NCBI GenBank assembly: GCA_035384565.1
Contig: DAOOIT010000033.1
Location: 1-64,000, forward strand
Source: Planctomycetota bacterium
GTDB lineage: Bacteria; Planctomycetota; PUPC01; DSUN01
Direction of reading: 5' to 3'
Length of the DNA: 64,000 nucleotides
Below, piece after piece: positions 25,060 through 33,284 of the stretch. How positions within the stretch are numbered: position 1 is the first letter of the stretch; the number at the start of each line of letters is the position of its first letter. The notes under the pieces were generated by a model. The model was not told the DNA's origin and made no database searches. It saw only the letters and a list, made by a program, of their open reading frames with translations. The position numbers and the translations under genes are program-made.

Positions 25060-26010
25060 TCAGGCCTTTGGCGTGCCGTAGCGGCGGACGAGCTCGGCGC
25101 ATTCGGCAGGCTGGTCGCTGTAGCGGTCGTAGATGCCGACGATGACGCCGTCGGTGGGCTTGATGCTGGCGAAGGTCTCGCGGAAGGCCATGTCCACCAT
25201 TGCCGGGTGCTCCGAGAGGCGGCCGGCGGCGAGAATCTTGAAGGCGAGGCAGGGGCGTTTGGTCGCCTGCATGGCTTTGTACATGCGCGGCGGGTCCTCG
25301 CGGAGGTAGACCTCGCCAATTGGGATGGGCGTGTAGCCGAGGAGCTGCTTGAGGGCCTCGGCGCTGCGGTGCCGCTCGTAGACGCAGGTCATGTAGTAGT
25401 CTACGTCCCAGCCCTTGGACTCCACGTAGTCCACCACGTCGGGCATGTGGGTGGAGACGCCGACCTGGAGGCCGGCGTCGCGGATACGCTTGAGGTAGTC
25501 GTGGGCGTGGTCGAGCCGCTTGTTCTTGAAGAGCGAGTCGGTGCGCTCGCCGTGGTGCGCGATGCCGATGCAGCCGCCGGCCTTGAGGGTGTCAATCACC
25601 GCGGGGTTGTCGCACTCGATGGCGAGGAAGTGCATCTTACCGCCCTCTTCGAGGAAGCGGCGGTAGAGGGCGAGATTGCCGCAGCCGCTTTGCCAAGCGT
25701 TGATGCCGACCTCCTGGCAGCGGCGGAGGGTCTTGAGGATCTGCTCGGGCGTGAAATAGGCTTTCATCTCGCGGTTGACGAAGGTGGAGAGGTGGGAGCC
25801 GGCGTTGAAGCAGTTGGCGCCGACGATGAGGCGCGAGACAGTGTGGGGGCCGAGCTGGATCATGGGCATCTTGCCCGGCTGCTCGGCGGGGGCTTCGGCG
25901 GCAACGGCGGTGTGGGCGACGGCGCCGGCGACGACGGCCGCGGCGCCAACTTGCTTGAGAAACTCGCGGCGGCCTTCATCGGGGCACGCGTCGGGTGCGG
26001 ACGGGCACAT
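25060..26010 (-). CDS. Tat-exported aldo/keto reductase-like TIM barrel
   Basis: 316 residues from ATG 26010 (AAGGAA upstream). Tat signal RREFLKQVGAAAVVAGAVAHTAVA. The barrel begins LGPHTVSRLIVGANCFNAGSH and shows TPEQILKTLRRCQEVGINAW and CLAFKILAAGRLSEHP, which resemble the strands and the C-terminal cofactor region of aldo/keto reductases, but the catalytic Tyr-Lys-His set is not obvious. A cytoplasmic paralogue is at 28716 (shared SRLIVG-N and KxLAAGRL). It is likely to work with the propeller protein downstream. Enzyme activity not established. Confidence 0.72.
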   Translation of the reverse strand: MCPSAPDACPDEGRREFLKQVGAAAVVAGAVAHTAVAAEAPAEQPGKMPMIQLGPHTVSRLIVGANCFNAGSHLSTFVNREMKAYFTPEQILKTLRRCQEVGINAWQSGCGNLALYRRFLEEGGKMHFLAIECDNPAVIDTLKAGGCIGIAHHGERTDSLFKNKRLDHAHDYLKRIRDAGLQVGVSTHMPDVVDYVESKGWDVDYYMTCVYERHRSAEALKQLLGYTPIPIGEVYLREDPPRMYKAMQATKRPCLAFKILAAGRLSEHPAMVDMAFRETFASIKPTDGVIVGIYDRYSDQPAECAELVRRYGTPKA

Positions 26011-26021
26011 CAGCGTTCCTT

Positions 26022-28565
26022 TCAACTGGAAGGGGGCAGGCGTTTCTTGAGCTTCTGTGGGATTGCGGGCGACTGGGCGAGAGTCCGCACGAGGGCGGCT
26101 GCCCGCTCGATTTCGCGGTTGCGCGCGTCCACCACCGCGCCCACGATCCGCTCGCGCAGACGCCCGGCCGCGCGGCCGAGGGCCGCCGCCGTGGCCAGCC
26201 GCACCAGCGTCTCGAGGAGGATGCCGTGCTCGTTTGCGGTGAGCTGGCGGTCGGTGGCTTCGCGGTGGAGGAGTTCTTCGGCCAGTGCGGCGGCGCGCGG
26301 GGCCATGGCACTGCCCGCTGCGACCAGCACATCGGCCAGCACGCGCACCGTGGGCAGGTAGTCGCGGCGGAGGGCGATCGCCTCGGCGATGGCCTCGCGA
26401 CGCGCGAGCGGCAGGTCGGGCAAGGTGCCCAGATCGCGCAGGGCCTGGAGCAGGAGATCGGTGTTGCCCGGCCCGAGCTGGAGCGAGCCGTCGGCGATCT
26501 CGCGCCAGGTGCGAATCAGGCGTTCGACCGCCCTCTCGTGGGGCACGCCGCTCGAGGTCAGCGCGATGTTGCGCAAGCCGGCGAGCACGCCGGGCACCAG
26601 CTCGGTGTAGGCAGACACCTCGCCGCCGAGGGCGTAGACCACCTCGTCCTTCTTCGTGCCCAGGCTCTTGGCCTCGATGTCCGGCAGATCGCGGTCGAGA
26701 ATGCGGCCGAAGAAATCGAGCAACTCCACCTTGAGCGCCGGCTCCACGCGCGGGCTGAGGCACAAGCGGCCGAGCCCGTCCAGGGCCGCGTGAGCCATGC
26801 CCTTCTCCAGGATCAGCGAGCGCAGGGTGGCGGCGGCCGTGGCCACGACCTCTCTGGCGGCGGCCGGGCCGGAGCACATCTGGCCCAGGGTGCGGGCGAG
26901 CACGGCCCGGTCGGGAAACCCGCTGCCGAGCTGCCGAATCACGACGGAGACGGCCCGGGCCACCTGGGCGGCCTCGCGCGGGCGCAACCGAGCCGCGAGC
27001 TCGCCGAGCACCCGCGCCGCGGCCAGGCGGGAGGCGGGCCGCTCGCCCCGCTGGACCATCTCGAGGAGCGGCGGGAGCGCCGGGGCGCCCAGCTTGGCGA
27101 CCATGGCCTCGATGGCGGCCAGGATGCCCGGGCTGGCGTACTCCTGAAGCGAACGCAACAGCTCGGCTGCCAGCGCCCTGCGCGTGGACGAGGGGAGCGC
27201 GGGGTCGGCCGCGGCCAGGGAATTGATCACGGCGAGGCGCGCGGCCCGGTGCCCGCGGCGGAGCGCGTCGAGCAGCAGGAGGCCGATCCGAGCCTTGACG
27301 GCGGGCGGCGTCTTCGGGCGGCCCCCCAGAATGTCGAGCAGGCGCACGAGGGCCTCCTGCGCCGCCTCGGGCGCGCCGAGGAGGCGCTCGGCCACCGCCG
27401 GCACCACCGGGTCGCCCGTCTTGCCCAGAGCGTTGAGAATCTGGAGGCACTCGACGCTCGGGTCAGCGCTGGCCTCGATCTCGGCGATGCCCTGCGCGAC
27501 CGCGCGGTCGCGGGCCTCGGCCGTGGAGGCCAGCTCGATGGCGGCGGCCACCAGGGGACGACGGACGCGGTGGTCGGCGATGGAGGCCAGCTCGTGCTCG
27601 AGGGTCCGCGAGACGCCCTCGGGGTTGGCCTCGCCGAGGAGAAGCAGCACGCGGCGGACCTCGGGGCCGAGCTCCTCGGCGGCGTCGCGGAGCTGCGTGA
27701 GCAGCACGTGGACCAGCTCCTGGCAGCCGCGCGCATCGCGGGCCACAGAGCGGCAGGCGCCCTCGATGCCGCGGATGAGCAGGCGGCGAACGTCCACCGA
27801 CGTCTCGTATCGGAGGGTGCCTGCGATGAGCCGCAGGAGCACGCCCAGCTCGGTGTCGGCCGCGGTGCGGAAGCGACGGCCGAGGCGCTGGGCCGCCGAT
27901 TGCCGCTGCCGCTCGTTGCCCTCGGCCAGGAAGCGGGCGTCCTCGGCCACCTCGGGGGCCAGGCCCAGCGAGGCGAGGGCCTGCGCCGCCTCGCTGCGGA
28001 CCTCGGCCTCCCGGTCCATCAGCGCGGCGGCGAACAGCGCCATCTTCTCGCGGTCCGAGGCGGGCGAGAGCGCCAGGCGGCGGATCGCGGTGACCTTCTC
28101 CTTCGGGTCCGCGCTCGTGCGCAGAGTCAGCTCCAACTCGGCGATGTCGCGGCGGGTGAACAGATCGTGAATCTCGCTGGGATGGAGCACCTGCCCGCGC
28201 GGCGTGAGGGCAGGCAACTGGGCGGCCTCCGGCTCCTCGGGTGCGCCTTGCTCGGCCAGCAGTTCCTCCTCCAGGGCGATCGTCTTCCAGCCCCCGGCCT
28301 CGCACACGACGAACGACCCCGGAAGCTGCTCGCCGGGCAGGGCTAGCGACTTGAGCGAGTCCGTGTCGAGCGACGCCGTGGCCTCGAACAGCCGGGGGTG
28401 CAGCACGACGTGCTGAAGTGCAGGCGAATCCCGCAGACACTCGATGGCTGCCGCCGTGAGGTCCACCTTGTGCGCCAGCAGCGCCGCCAGACGCACGGCC
28501 AAGCGGTCGCTCAGCCCGAAGCGCTCCTTGTAGAAATCTTTGGCTCCGCGCATCCCGGTCGGCAT
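26022..28565 (-). CDS. HEAT/ARM-like helical repeat protein
   Basis: 847 residues made almost wholly of paired helices rich in Ala, Leu, Glu and Arg (for example VRSEAAQALASLGLAPEVAEDARF; ALPPLLEMVQRGERPASRLAAARVLGELAARL). This is the pattern of HEAT or ARM repeats, which form scaffolds for protein binding. No signal peptide or membrane helix: cytoplasmic. Strong ribosome site (GGAGGAG) before ATG 28565 and a promoter at 28584-28612. The stop lies 12 bases before the AKR-like Tat gene, so they may be co-transcribed. Partner unknown. Confidence 0.75.
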   Translation of the reverse strand: MPTGMRGAKDFYKERFGLSDRLAVRLAALLAHKVDLTAAAIECLRDSPALQHVVLHPRLFEATASLDTDSLKSLALPGEQLPGSFVVCEAGGWKTIALEEELLAEQGAPEEPEAAQLPALTPRGQVLHPSEIHDLFTRRDIAELELTLRTSADPKEKVTAIRRLALSPASDREKMALFAAALMDREAEVRSEAAQALASLGLAPEVAEDARFLAEGNERQRQSAAQRLGRRFRTAADTELGVLLRLIAGTLRYETSVDVRRLLIRGIEGACRSVARDARGCQELVHVLLTQLRDAAEELGPEVRRVLLLLGEANPEGVSRTLEHELASIADHRVRRPLVAAAIELASTAEARDRAVAQGIAEIEASADPSVECLQILNALGKTGDPVVPAVAERLLGAPEAAQEALVRLLDILGGRPKTPPAVKARIGLLLLDALRRGHRAARLAVINSLAAADPALPSSTRRALAAELLRSLQEYASPGILAAIEAMVAKLGAPALPPLLEMVQRGERPASRLAAARVLGELAARLRPREAAQVARAVSVVIRQLGSGFPDRAVLARTLGQMCSGPAAAREVVATAAATLRSLILEKGMAHAALDGLGRLCLSPRVEPALKVELLDFFGRILDRDLPDIEAKSLGTKKDEVVYALGGEVSAYTELVPGVLAGLRNIALTSSGVPHERAVERLIRTWREIADGSLQLGPGNTDLLLQALRDLGTLPDLPLARREAIAEAIALRRDYLPTVRVLADVLVAAGSAMAPRAAALAEELLHREATDRQLTANEHGILLETLVRLATAAALGRAAGRLRERIVGAVVDARNREIERAAALVRTLAQSPAIPQKLKKRLPPSS

Positions 28566-28583
28566 GGCTACTCCTCCGTCCCG

Positions 28584-28612
28584 ATGGTACTAGGGAGTGC
28601 AGGGGGAGTCAA
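28584..28612 (-). promoter_or_regulatory. Promoter of the HEAT-like gene
   Basis: On the minus strand: TTGACT (28607-28612), 17-base spacer, TACCAT (28584-28589). A weaker divergent site on the plus strand (TTGACG 28632-28637, 17 bases, TACCCT 28655-28660) could serve the AKR-like gene at 28716. Confidence 0.55.
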
Positions 28613-28715
28613 GGCGAGACAGCGGCGCGATTTGACGCAGGGCCTCTGCCCGAGTACCCTCTGTGAACATGCTAAGTCGGGAGCCTGGCCACATTCGGAA
28701 GGGGCGACGAACCAG

Positions 28716-29549
28716 ATGAGCGCGTTTCCACGCACCAGCGTCGGCGGGGTGTCCATTTCGCGGCTGATTGTCGGCACGAATTGGTTCCTGGGCTATTCGC
28801 ACACGAGCGCGGCCAAGGACCGCTTCATCCGGGAGTTCATGACCCGCGAGCGGGTGGCCGACATCCTCACCGTGTTCCTCGAGCACGGGGTGGACGCGGT
28901 GATGGGGATGCCGGTGCCCATGCTCAGCGGCGCCATCGAGGACGCCCAGTACCGCACGGGCCGCAAGATGCACCTGATCCTCACGCCCACGTTCAACATC
29001 CGCCCCGGCGGGCCGCCCGAGCAGGAGCCCGCCCCGGTCTTCGACCGCTGCAAGGAGCTGGGCGCGACCTTCTGCTTCCCGCACTCGTCGCTGGTGGACT
29101 GCCTGGTGGATCGCCTGCACCGCACGATCCGCGGCTACGACGGCTACGCGCGGCTGATCCGCGAGCGGGGCATGATCCCCGGCCTCTCCACCCATCTGCC
29201 CGAGAGCGTCGTCATCGCCGATCAGACGGGCGCCGACGTGGAGACCTACATCCAGATCTACAACTCGGCCGGCTTCCTGATGACCATCGAGGCCGACTGG
29301 TGCATGCGCATCATCCACAACGCCAAGAAGCCCGTGATGACCATCAAGCCGCTGGCGGCGGGCCGCCTCCTGCCGCCCGTGGGGCTCGCCTTCGTGTGGA
29401 ACACCATCCGCGACCAGGACATGGTCACCATCGGCACCACCACGGCCGACGAGGCGCGCGAGGCGATCGAGCTTTCGATGGGCTTCCTCGAGCGCCGGAA
29501 GCCCAACGTCGAGCTCCAGACGACCCGCAGCAAGAAGGGGCTCGAGTGA
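28716..29549 (+). CDS. Cytoplasmic aldo/keto reductase-like TIM barrel
   Basis: 277 residues, no signal peptide. Opening VGGVSISRLIVGTNWFLGYSH parallels the exported protein at 25060. Its end, MTIKPLAAGRLLPPVGLAFVWNT and IGTTTADEAREAIELS, resembles the NADP-binding end of aldo/keto reductases, though the catalytic tetrad cannot be assigned. First gene of a plus-strand run with the epimerase (4-base gap) and the aminotransferase, suggesting modified-sugar synthesis. Ribosome site is distant and weak. Confidence 0.7.
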   Translation: MSAFPRTSVGGVSISRLIVGTNWFLGYSHTSAAKDRFIREFMTRERVADILTVFLEHGVDAVMGMPVPMLSGAIEDAQYRTGRKMHLILTPTFNIRPGGPPEQEPAPVFDRCKELGATFCFPHSSLVDCLVDRLHRTIRGYDGYARLIRERGMIPGLSTHLPESVVIADQTGADVETYIQIYNSAGFLMTIEADWCMRIIHNAKKPVMTIKPLAAGRLLPPVGLAFVWNTIRDQDMVTIGTTTADEAREAIELSMGFLERRKPNVELQTTRSKKGLE

Positions 29550-29553
29550 TCCC

Positions 29554-30498
29554 ATGAAGTGCTTCGTCACGGGCGCCGCGGGGTTCATCGGCTCGCACCT
29601 GTGCCGCCGGCTGCTCGCCGAGGGCGCGGAGGTGGTGGGCATTGATTCGTTCACCGATTACTATCCGCGCCCGGTCAAGGAGGCCCGCGTGGCCACGCTG
29701 GCCGACCAACCCGGCTTCACCTTCGTGGAGGGCGACGTGCTGACGGCCGACCTCGACGAACTGGCGACCGGCTCCGACTTCATCTTCCACCAGGCCGCCC
29801 AGGCCGGCGTGCGCGCGAGCTGGGGCCAAACCTTTAAAATCTACACCAACAACAACGTGCTCGCCACCCAGCGAATGCTCGAGTGCGCCCGCCGCGTCAG
29901 GCCGAGGAAGTTCGTCTATGCCTCCTCGTCGTCCGTCTACGGCGAGGGCCGCGAGCGCCCGACGAAGGAGAACGACCCGAAGGTGCCACTCTCGCCGTAC
30001 GGCGTGACGAAACTCGCCGGCGAACACCTGTGCCACCTCTACGAGCACAACTTCGGCGTGCCGACCATCTCGCTCCGCTACTTCACCGTCTACGGCCCGC
30101 TCGGGCGGCCCGACATGTCGATCTGGAAGTTCACCCTCGCCATGCTTCGCGGCGAGGAACTGACGGTCTACGGCGACGGCGAGCAATCGCGCGGCTTCAC
30201 CTACATCAGCGACGTGGTCGAGGCCAACCTGCTGGCCGCCCGCTCGAAGCTCAGCGACACCGCGTTCAACGTCGGCGGCGCCAGCACCGTCACCGTGAAC
30301 CAGCTCATCCGCCAGATCGAGCGCATCCTGGGCAAGAAGGCCCGTGTCCGCCACGAAGAGTTTGCCAAGGGCGACGCCCGCCACACCGAGGCCGACATGA
30401 GCCGCACCCGCAAGCTCCTCGGCCTCACGGCCCGCACGCCCCTCTCGAAGGGCCTGCCGCCGACCATCCAATCCATCCGCGATTTCTACGGCCTCTGA
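29554..30498 (+). CDS. NAD-dependent sugar epimerase/dehydratase (extended SDR)
   Basis: 314 residues. Rossmann motif GAAGFIGSHLCRRLL at the N-terminus, catalytic Ser in YASSSSVYGEG and the Y-X3-K pair in SPYGVTKLAGEHL; RYFTVYGPLGRPDM and RGFTYISDVVEA are typical of UDP-glucose/UDP-glucuronate 4-epimerases. It would act on a nucleotide sugar for LPS or exopolysaccharide. Follows the AKR-like gene by four bases and precedes the aminotransferase by 13. The exact substrate cannot be told from these motifs. Confidence 0.9.
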   Translation: MKCFVTGAAGFIGSHLCRRLLAEGAEVVGIDSFTDYYPRPVKEARVATLADQPGFTFVEGDVLTADLDELATGSDFIFHQAAQAGVRASWGQTFKIYTNNNVLATQRMLECARRVRPRKFVYASSSSVYGEGRERPTKENDPKVPLSPYGVTKLAGEHLCHLYEHNFGVPTISLRYFTVYGPLGRPDMSIWKFTLAMLRGEELTVYGDGEQSRGFTYISDVVEANLLAARSKLSDTAFNVGGASTVTVNQLIRQIERILGKKARVRHEEFAKGDARHTEADMSRTRKLLGLTARTPLSKGLPPTIQSIRDFYGL

Positions 30499-30511
30499 GA
30501 CAGGAGCCGCC

Positions 30512-31612
30512 ATGCTCTCCGACCGCGTGAGGCACATTGACGCCTCGGGCATTCGCAAGGTCTTCGACCTCGCGGCCACGATGAAGGACCCCATCAACCT
30601 GAGCATCGGCCAGCCCGACTTCGACGTGCCCGAGCCGATCAAGCTCGCGGCCATCGAGGCCATCCGCGCCGGCCACAACCGCTACACCCAGACCCAGGGT
30701 ATCCCCGAGCTGCACGCGGCCATCCGCAAGATGCTCAAGGAACGGAAGCAGTTCGAGCCCGAGGCCACGCTCATCACCTCGGCTGTCTCGGGCGGCCTGC
30801 TGCTCGCCTTCCTCGCCACGCTCAACCCCGGCGACGAGGTGATCATCCCCGACCCCTACTTCGTGATGTACAAGCACCTGGCCACCCTGTGCGGCGCGAA
30901 GGTGGTGTTCCTGGACACGTATCCCGACTTCCGCCTGCGCCGCGAGGCCCTCGAGCCCCTACTCACCGACCGCACGAAGATGATCGTGGTCAACAGCCCG
31001 TGCAACCCCACGGGCGCTGTCTACACGGCCGACGAGCTGCGCATGGTCGCCGACCTCGCGCGGCCTCGCGACATTCTGGTGGTGTCGGATGAGACCTACG
31101 AGGCGTTCGTCTATGACGAGCCCTACACTTCGATGGCCAGTATCTATCCGCCCACGCTGCTCCTGAGCGGCTTCTCGAAGACCTACGCAATGACCGGCTG
31201 GCGCCTCGGCTACGCGGCGGGGCCAGGCGAACTCATCTCGGCGATGACCAAGCTCCAGCAATACACCTTCGTGTGCGCCCCCTCGTTCGCCCAGCGCGCG
31301 GGGCTCACCGCCCTCGACTACGACGTGTCGGACCTGATGGCCGCCTACCATCGCCGCCGCGACCTGATCTATGGCGGCCTGCGCGACGCCGGCTACGAGG
31401 TGCAGAAGCCCGGTGGCTCCTTCTACATCTTCCCCCGCGTGCCCTGGGGCAGCGACATGGAGTTCGTCGAGGCGGCCATCCGGCACAACCTGCTCATCAT
31501 CCCGGGCAGCGTCTTCTCCGAACGCAAGACCCACTTCCGCATCGCCTTCCCCGTCGCCGACGCCACCATCCGGCGCGGCATCGAAGTGCTTCAACGCCTC
31601 GTGAAGCGTTAG
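30512..31612 (+). CDS. PLP-dependent class I/II aminotransferase
   Basis: 366 residues. Fold type I aminotransferase with LSIGQPDFDVPEPIK, NRYTQTQGIPELHAAI, the NSPCNPTGAVY strand, DETYEAFVYD, and the Schiff-base Lys in SGFSKTYAMTGWRLGY (near residue 230). Similar to aspartate/aromatic aminotransferases. Slightly short against the usual 380-400. Last gene of the run; three hairpins follow in the gap to the convergent transglutaminase gene. Cytoplasmic; substrate not fixed. Confidence 0.92.
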   Translation: MLSDRVRHIDASGIRKVFDLAATMKDPINLSIGQPDFDVPEPIKLAAIEAIRAGHNRYTQTQGIPELHAAIRKMLKERKQFEPEATLITSAVSGGLLLAFLATLNPGDEVIIPDPYFVMYKHLATLCGAKVVFLDTYPDFRLRREALEPLLTDRTKMIVVNSPCNPTGAVYTADELRMVADLARPRDILVVSDETYEAFVYDEPYTSMASIYPPTLLLSGFSKTYAMTGWRLGYAAGPGELISAMTKLQQYTFVCAPSFAQRAGLTALDYDVSDLMAAYHRRRDLIYGGLRDAGYEVQKPGGSFYIFPRVPWGSDMEFVEAAIRHNLLIIPGSVFSERKTHFRIAFPVADATIRRGIEVLQRLVKR

Positions 31613-31620
31613 CGACCTGA

Positions 31621-31784
31621 GGGCACCTTCCTGGCAGAAAGGTGCCCCCAGGCCCCGTCCAAGGACTCTCGAGTTGGTGCGAGCGTTGCGTGAGGCACGC
31701 AACGCTCGCACCAACCAGGGAGTCTTTGGGAAGGTGGGGCTGTGGGGGAGGAAGCCCTTCCTGCCAGAAAGGGTTTCCTCCCCC
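31621..31784. repeat. Three hairpins between convergent genes
   Basis: Stem A: GGGCACCTT (31621-31629) with AAGGTGCCC (31639-31647). Stem B: GTTGGTGCGAGCGTTGCGTG (31673-31692) with its exact complement (31696-31715), a perfect 20-bp stem with a 3-base AGG loop. Stem C: 31744-31760 with 31767-31784, about 16 bp. Loops of A and C share CCTG(G/C)CAGAAAGG. They could stop transcription from both sides, but the shared loop text also suggests a dispersed repeat. Confidence 0.8.
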
Positions 31785-31790
31785 ATACGA

Positions 31791-33266
31791 CTACTTGGCG
31801 GGGTCGTCCACGATCTTGGCTTTGAGGCGGCCGAAGATGGCGATGATGCGGTAGAGGTTCTCGGCGCCGCCCTGGGCGAACTTGATGTGGGTGGGGTCAG
31901 CGAGGTCCTGGTTCAGCGTGGGGTCCATCGCGATCCAGTCGCCGACCCACACCTCGGGCCAGGCGTGGTAGTAGAGGCCCTCGCCGCGCTCGATGGCGGT
32001 GACGCCTGCCACCTCGCGGGCGGGGATGCCGGCGGCGCGAGCCAGCGCGACGAAGAGCACCGTGTGCTCGGTGCAATCGCCCTCGCGGGTCTTGAGCACC
32101 TCGGCCGCATTGGAGAGGGCGGCGGTGCCGACCTTGCGGATGTTGGCGTAGACCCAGGCGTTGATCTTCTTCGCGGCGGCGTAGGCGTCGCGCTCGTCGC
32201 CCACGATCTGGGCGGCGAGGGCCTGGATGGCCGGCTCCTCGCTCTGCACGAACACGGTTGGCGCAAGGTCCGTGGCGAATTTCGCTTTGTCCACCGGCAG
32301 CTTGGCCAGCTTGTCGGGCGGCACAGGTTGGGCCGTCACCTCCACGAGCCGCGAGCCGTCGGGCCCCTGGCTCCAGCGCTGGCGGCCATCCGTGAGCATC
32401 AGCTCGGGGTCTTCGACGCCCGTGAGCTGGAAGCGCAGCTTGCGCAACGTGGCCAGATCGCGCGGGGGCGGGTCCAGCTTCACGCAGCCCACGCGCACTA
32501 GGTCGGCGGAATACTGCACATCCTTGGCCTGCTTCTCGGTCTCGAGGCGCAGAATGAAGGTCTCGCCTACCTTCTGCTCGAGCACCACACCGCGCCCGTC
32601 CACTACCACGTCGCCATCCATGCCCAGCTTGGGCACGCGGTTCTCCATGACGGCCACTTGGGTGGGCACGCCGTTGAAGACGATCTGCTTGCGCTCCTTG
32701 AGGGTGATGGTGCCCTCGAACTCGGCGAGCATGAGGGGTTCGAGCATGGAGAAGGAAACCTTGTCGCCCACCTTGGCGTCGGAGGCGGCCAGGCGTTCGG
32801 CGGCGGCCCAGTCGCGCAGGCTCTCCTTGGGTTTGGGCAGCTCCTTGGGCGGCGAGGCCAGGCCGGCCATGGTCATGGTGATCACGGCCTTGTCGGGGTG
32901 GACGACGGCGGTGGCCTGGGCCTCGGTGGTGTCGGTCTTCATGCGGCAGGCGACCTCGTGCAATTCCCCCGAACGGAGATAGGTGCGGGTCTGGAAGACT
33001 CGCACGTCCTGCTTCTGCCCGAGCGCGACGAGCTTCAAACGCATCTTGAGGTCCACGACCACGGCGTCCTGCTCGCCGACCTTGCCCTCCTTGCATTCGA
33101 TGAGCGCGTAGCCGGACTTCGTGCCGTCCACGTAGACGCCATACCAGTGGCTCTCGCCGAGGTGCCGCTTGACGAGGGCGTCGAAGTCAGTGTCGGTGGC
33201 GCCGGCGAAGGCGTTCGCGGCGAGGGCGGCGAAGATGGGGAGGGCGACACGGCGGCGGTAGTTCAT
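31791..33266 (-). CDS. Exported transglutaminase-like cysteine protease-fold protein
   Basis: 491 residues, signal peptide VALPIFAALAANAFAG. The C-terminal transglutaminase core carries the triad: Cys in REGDCTEHTVLF (near residue 400), His in YYHAWPEVWVG, Asp in MDPTLNQ. The N-terminal 300 residues are beta-rich and unassigned. Such proteins act as peptidases or cross-linkers in the cell envelope. Last gene of the envelope operon, 18 bases after the phosphohexomutase gene. Confidence 0.85.
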   Translation of the reverse strand: MNYRRRVALPIFAALAANAFAGATDTDFDALVKRHLGESHWYGVYVDGTKSGYALIECKEGKVGEQDAVVVDLKMRLKLVALGQKQDVRVFQTRTYLRSGELHEVACRMKTDTTEAQATAVVHPDKAVITMTMAGLASPPKELPKPKESLRDWAAAERLAASDAKVGDKVSFSMLEPLMLAEFEGTITLKERKQIVFNGVPTQVAVMENRVPKLGMDGDVVVDGRGVVLEQKVGETFILRLETEKQAKDVQYSADLVRVGCVKLDPPPRDLATLRKLRFQLTGVEDPELMLTDGRQRWSQGPDGSRLVEVTAQPVPPDKLAKLPVDKAKFATDLAPTVFVQSEEPAIQALAAQIVGDERDAYAAAKKINAWVYANIRKVGTAALSNAAEVLKTREGDCTEHTVLFVALARAAGIPAREVAGVTAIERGEGLYYHAWPEVWVGDWIAMDPTLNQDLADPTHIKFAQGGAENLYRIIAIFGRLKAKIVDDPAK

Positions 33267-33284
33267 GGGGTTCGTGTCTCCAGG

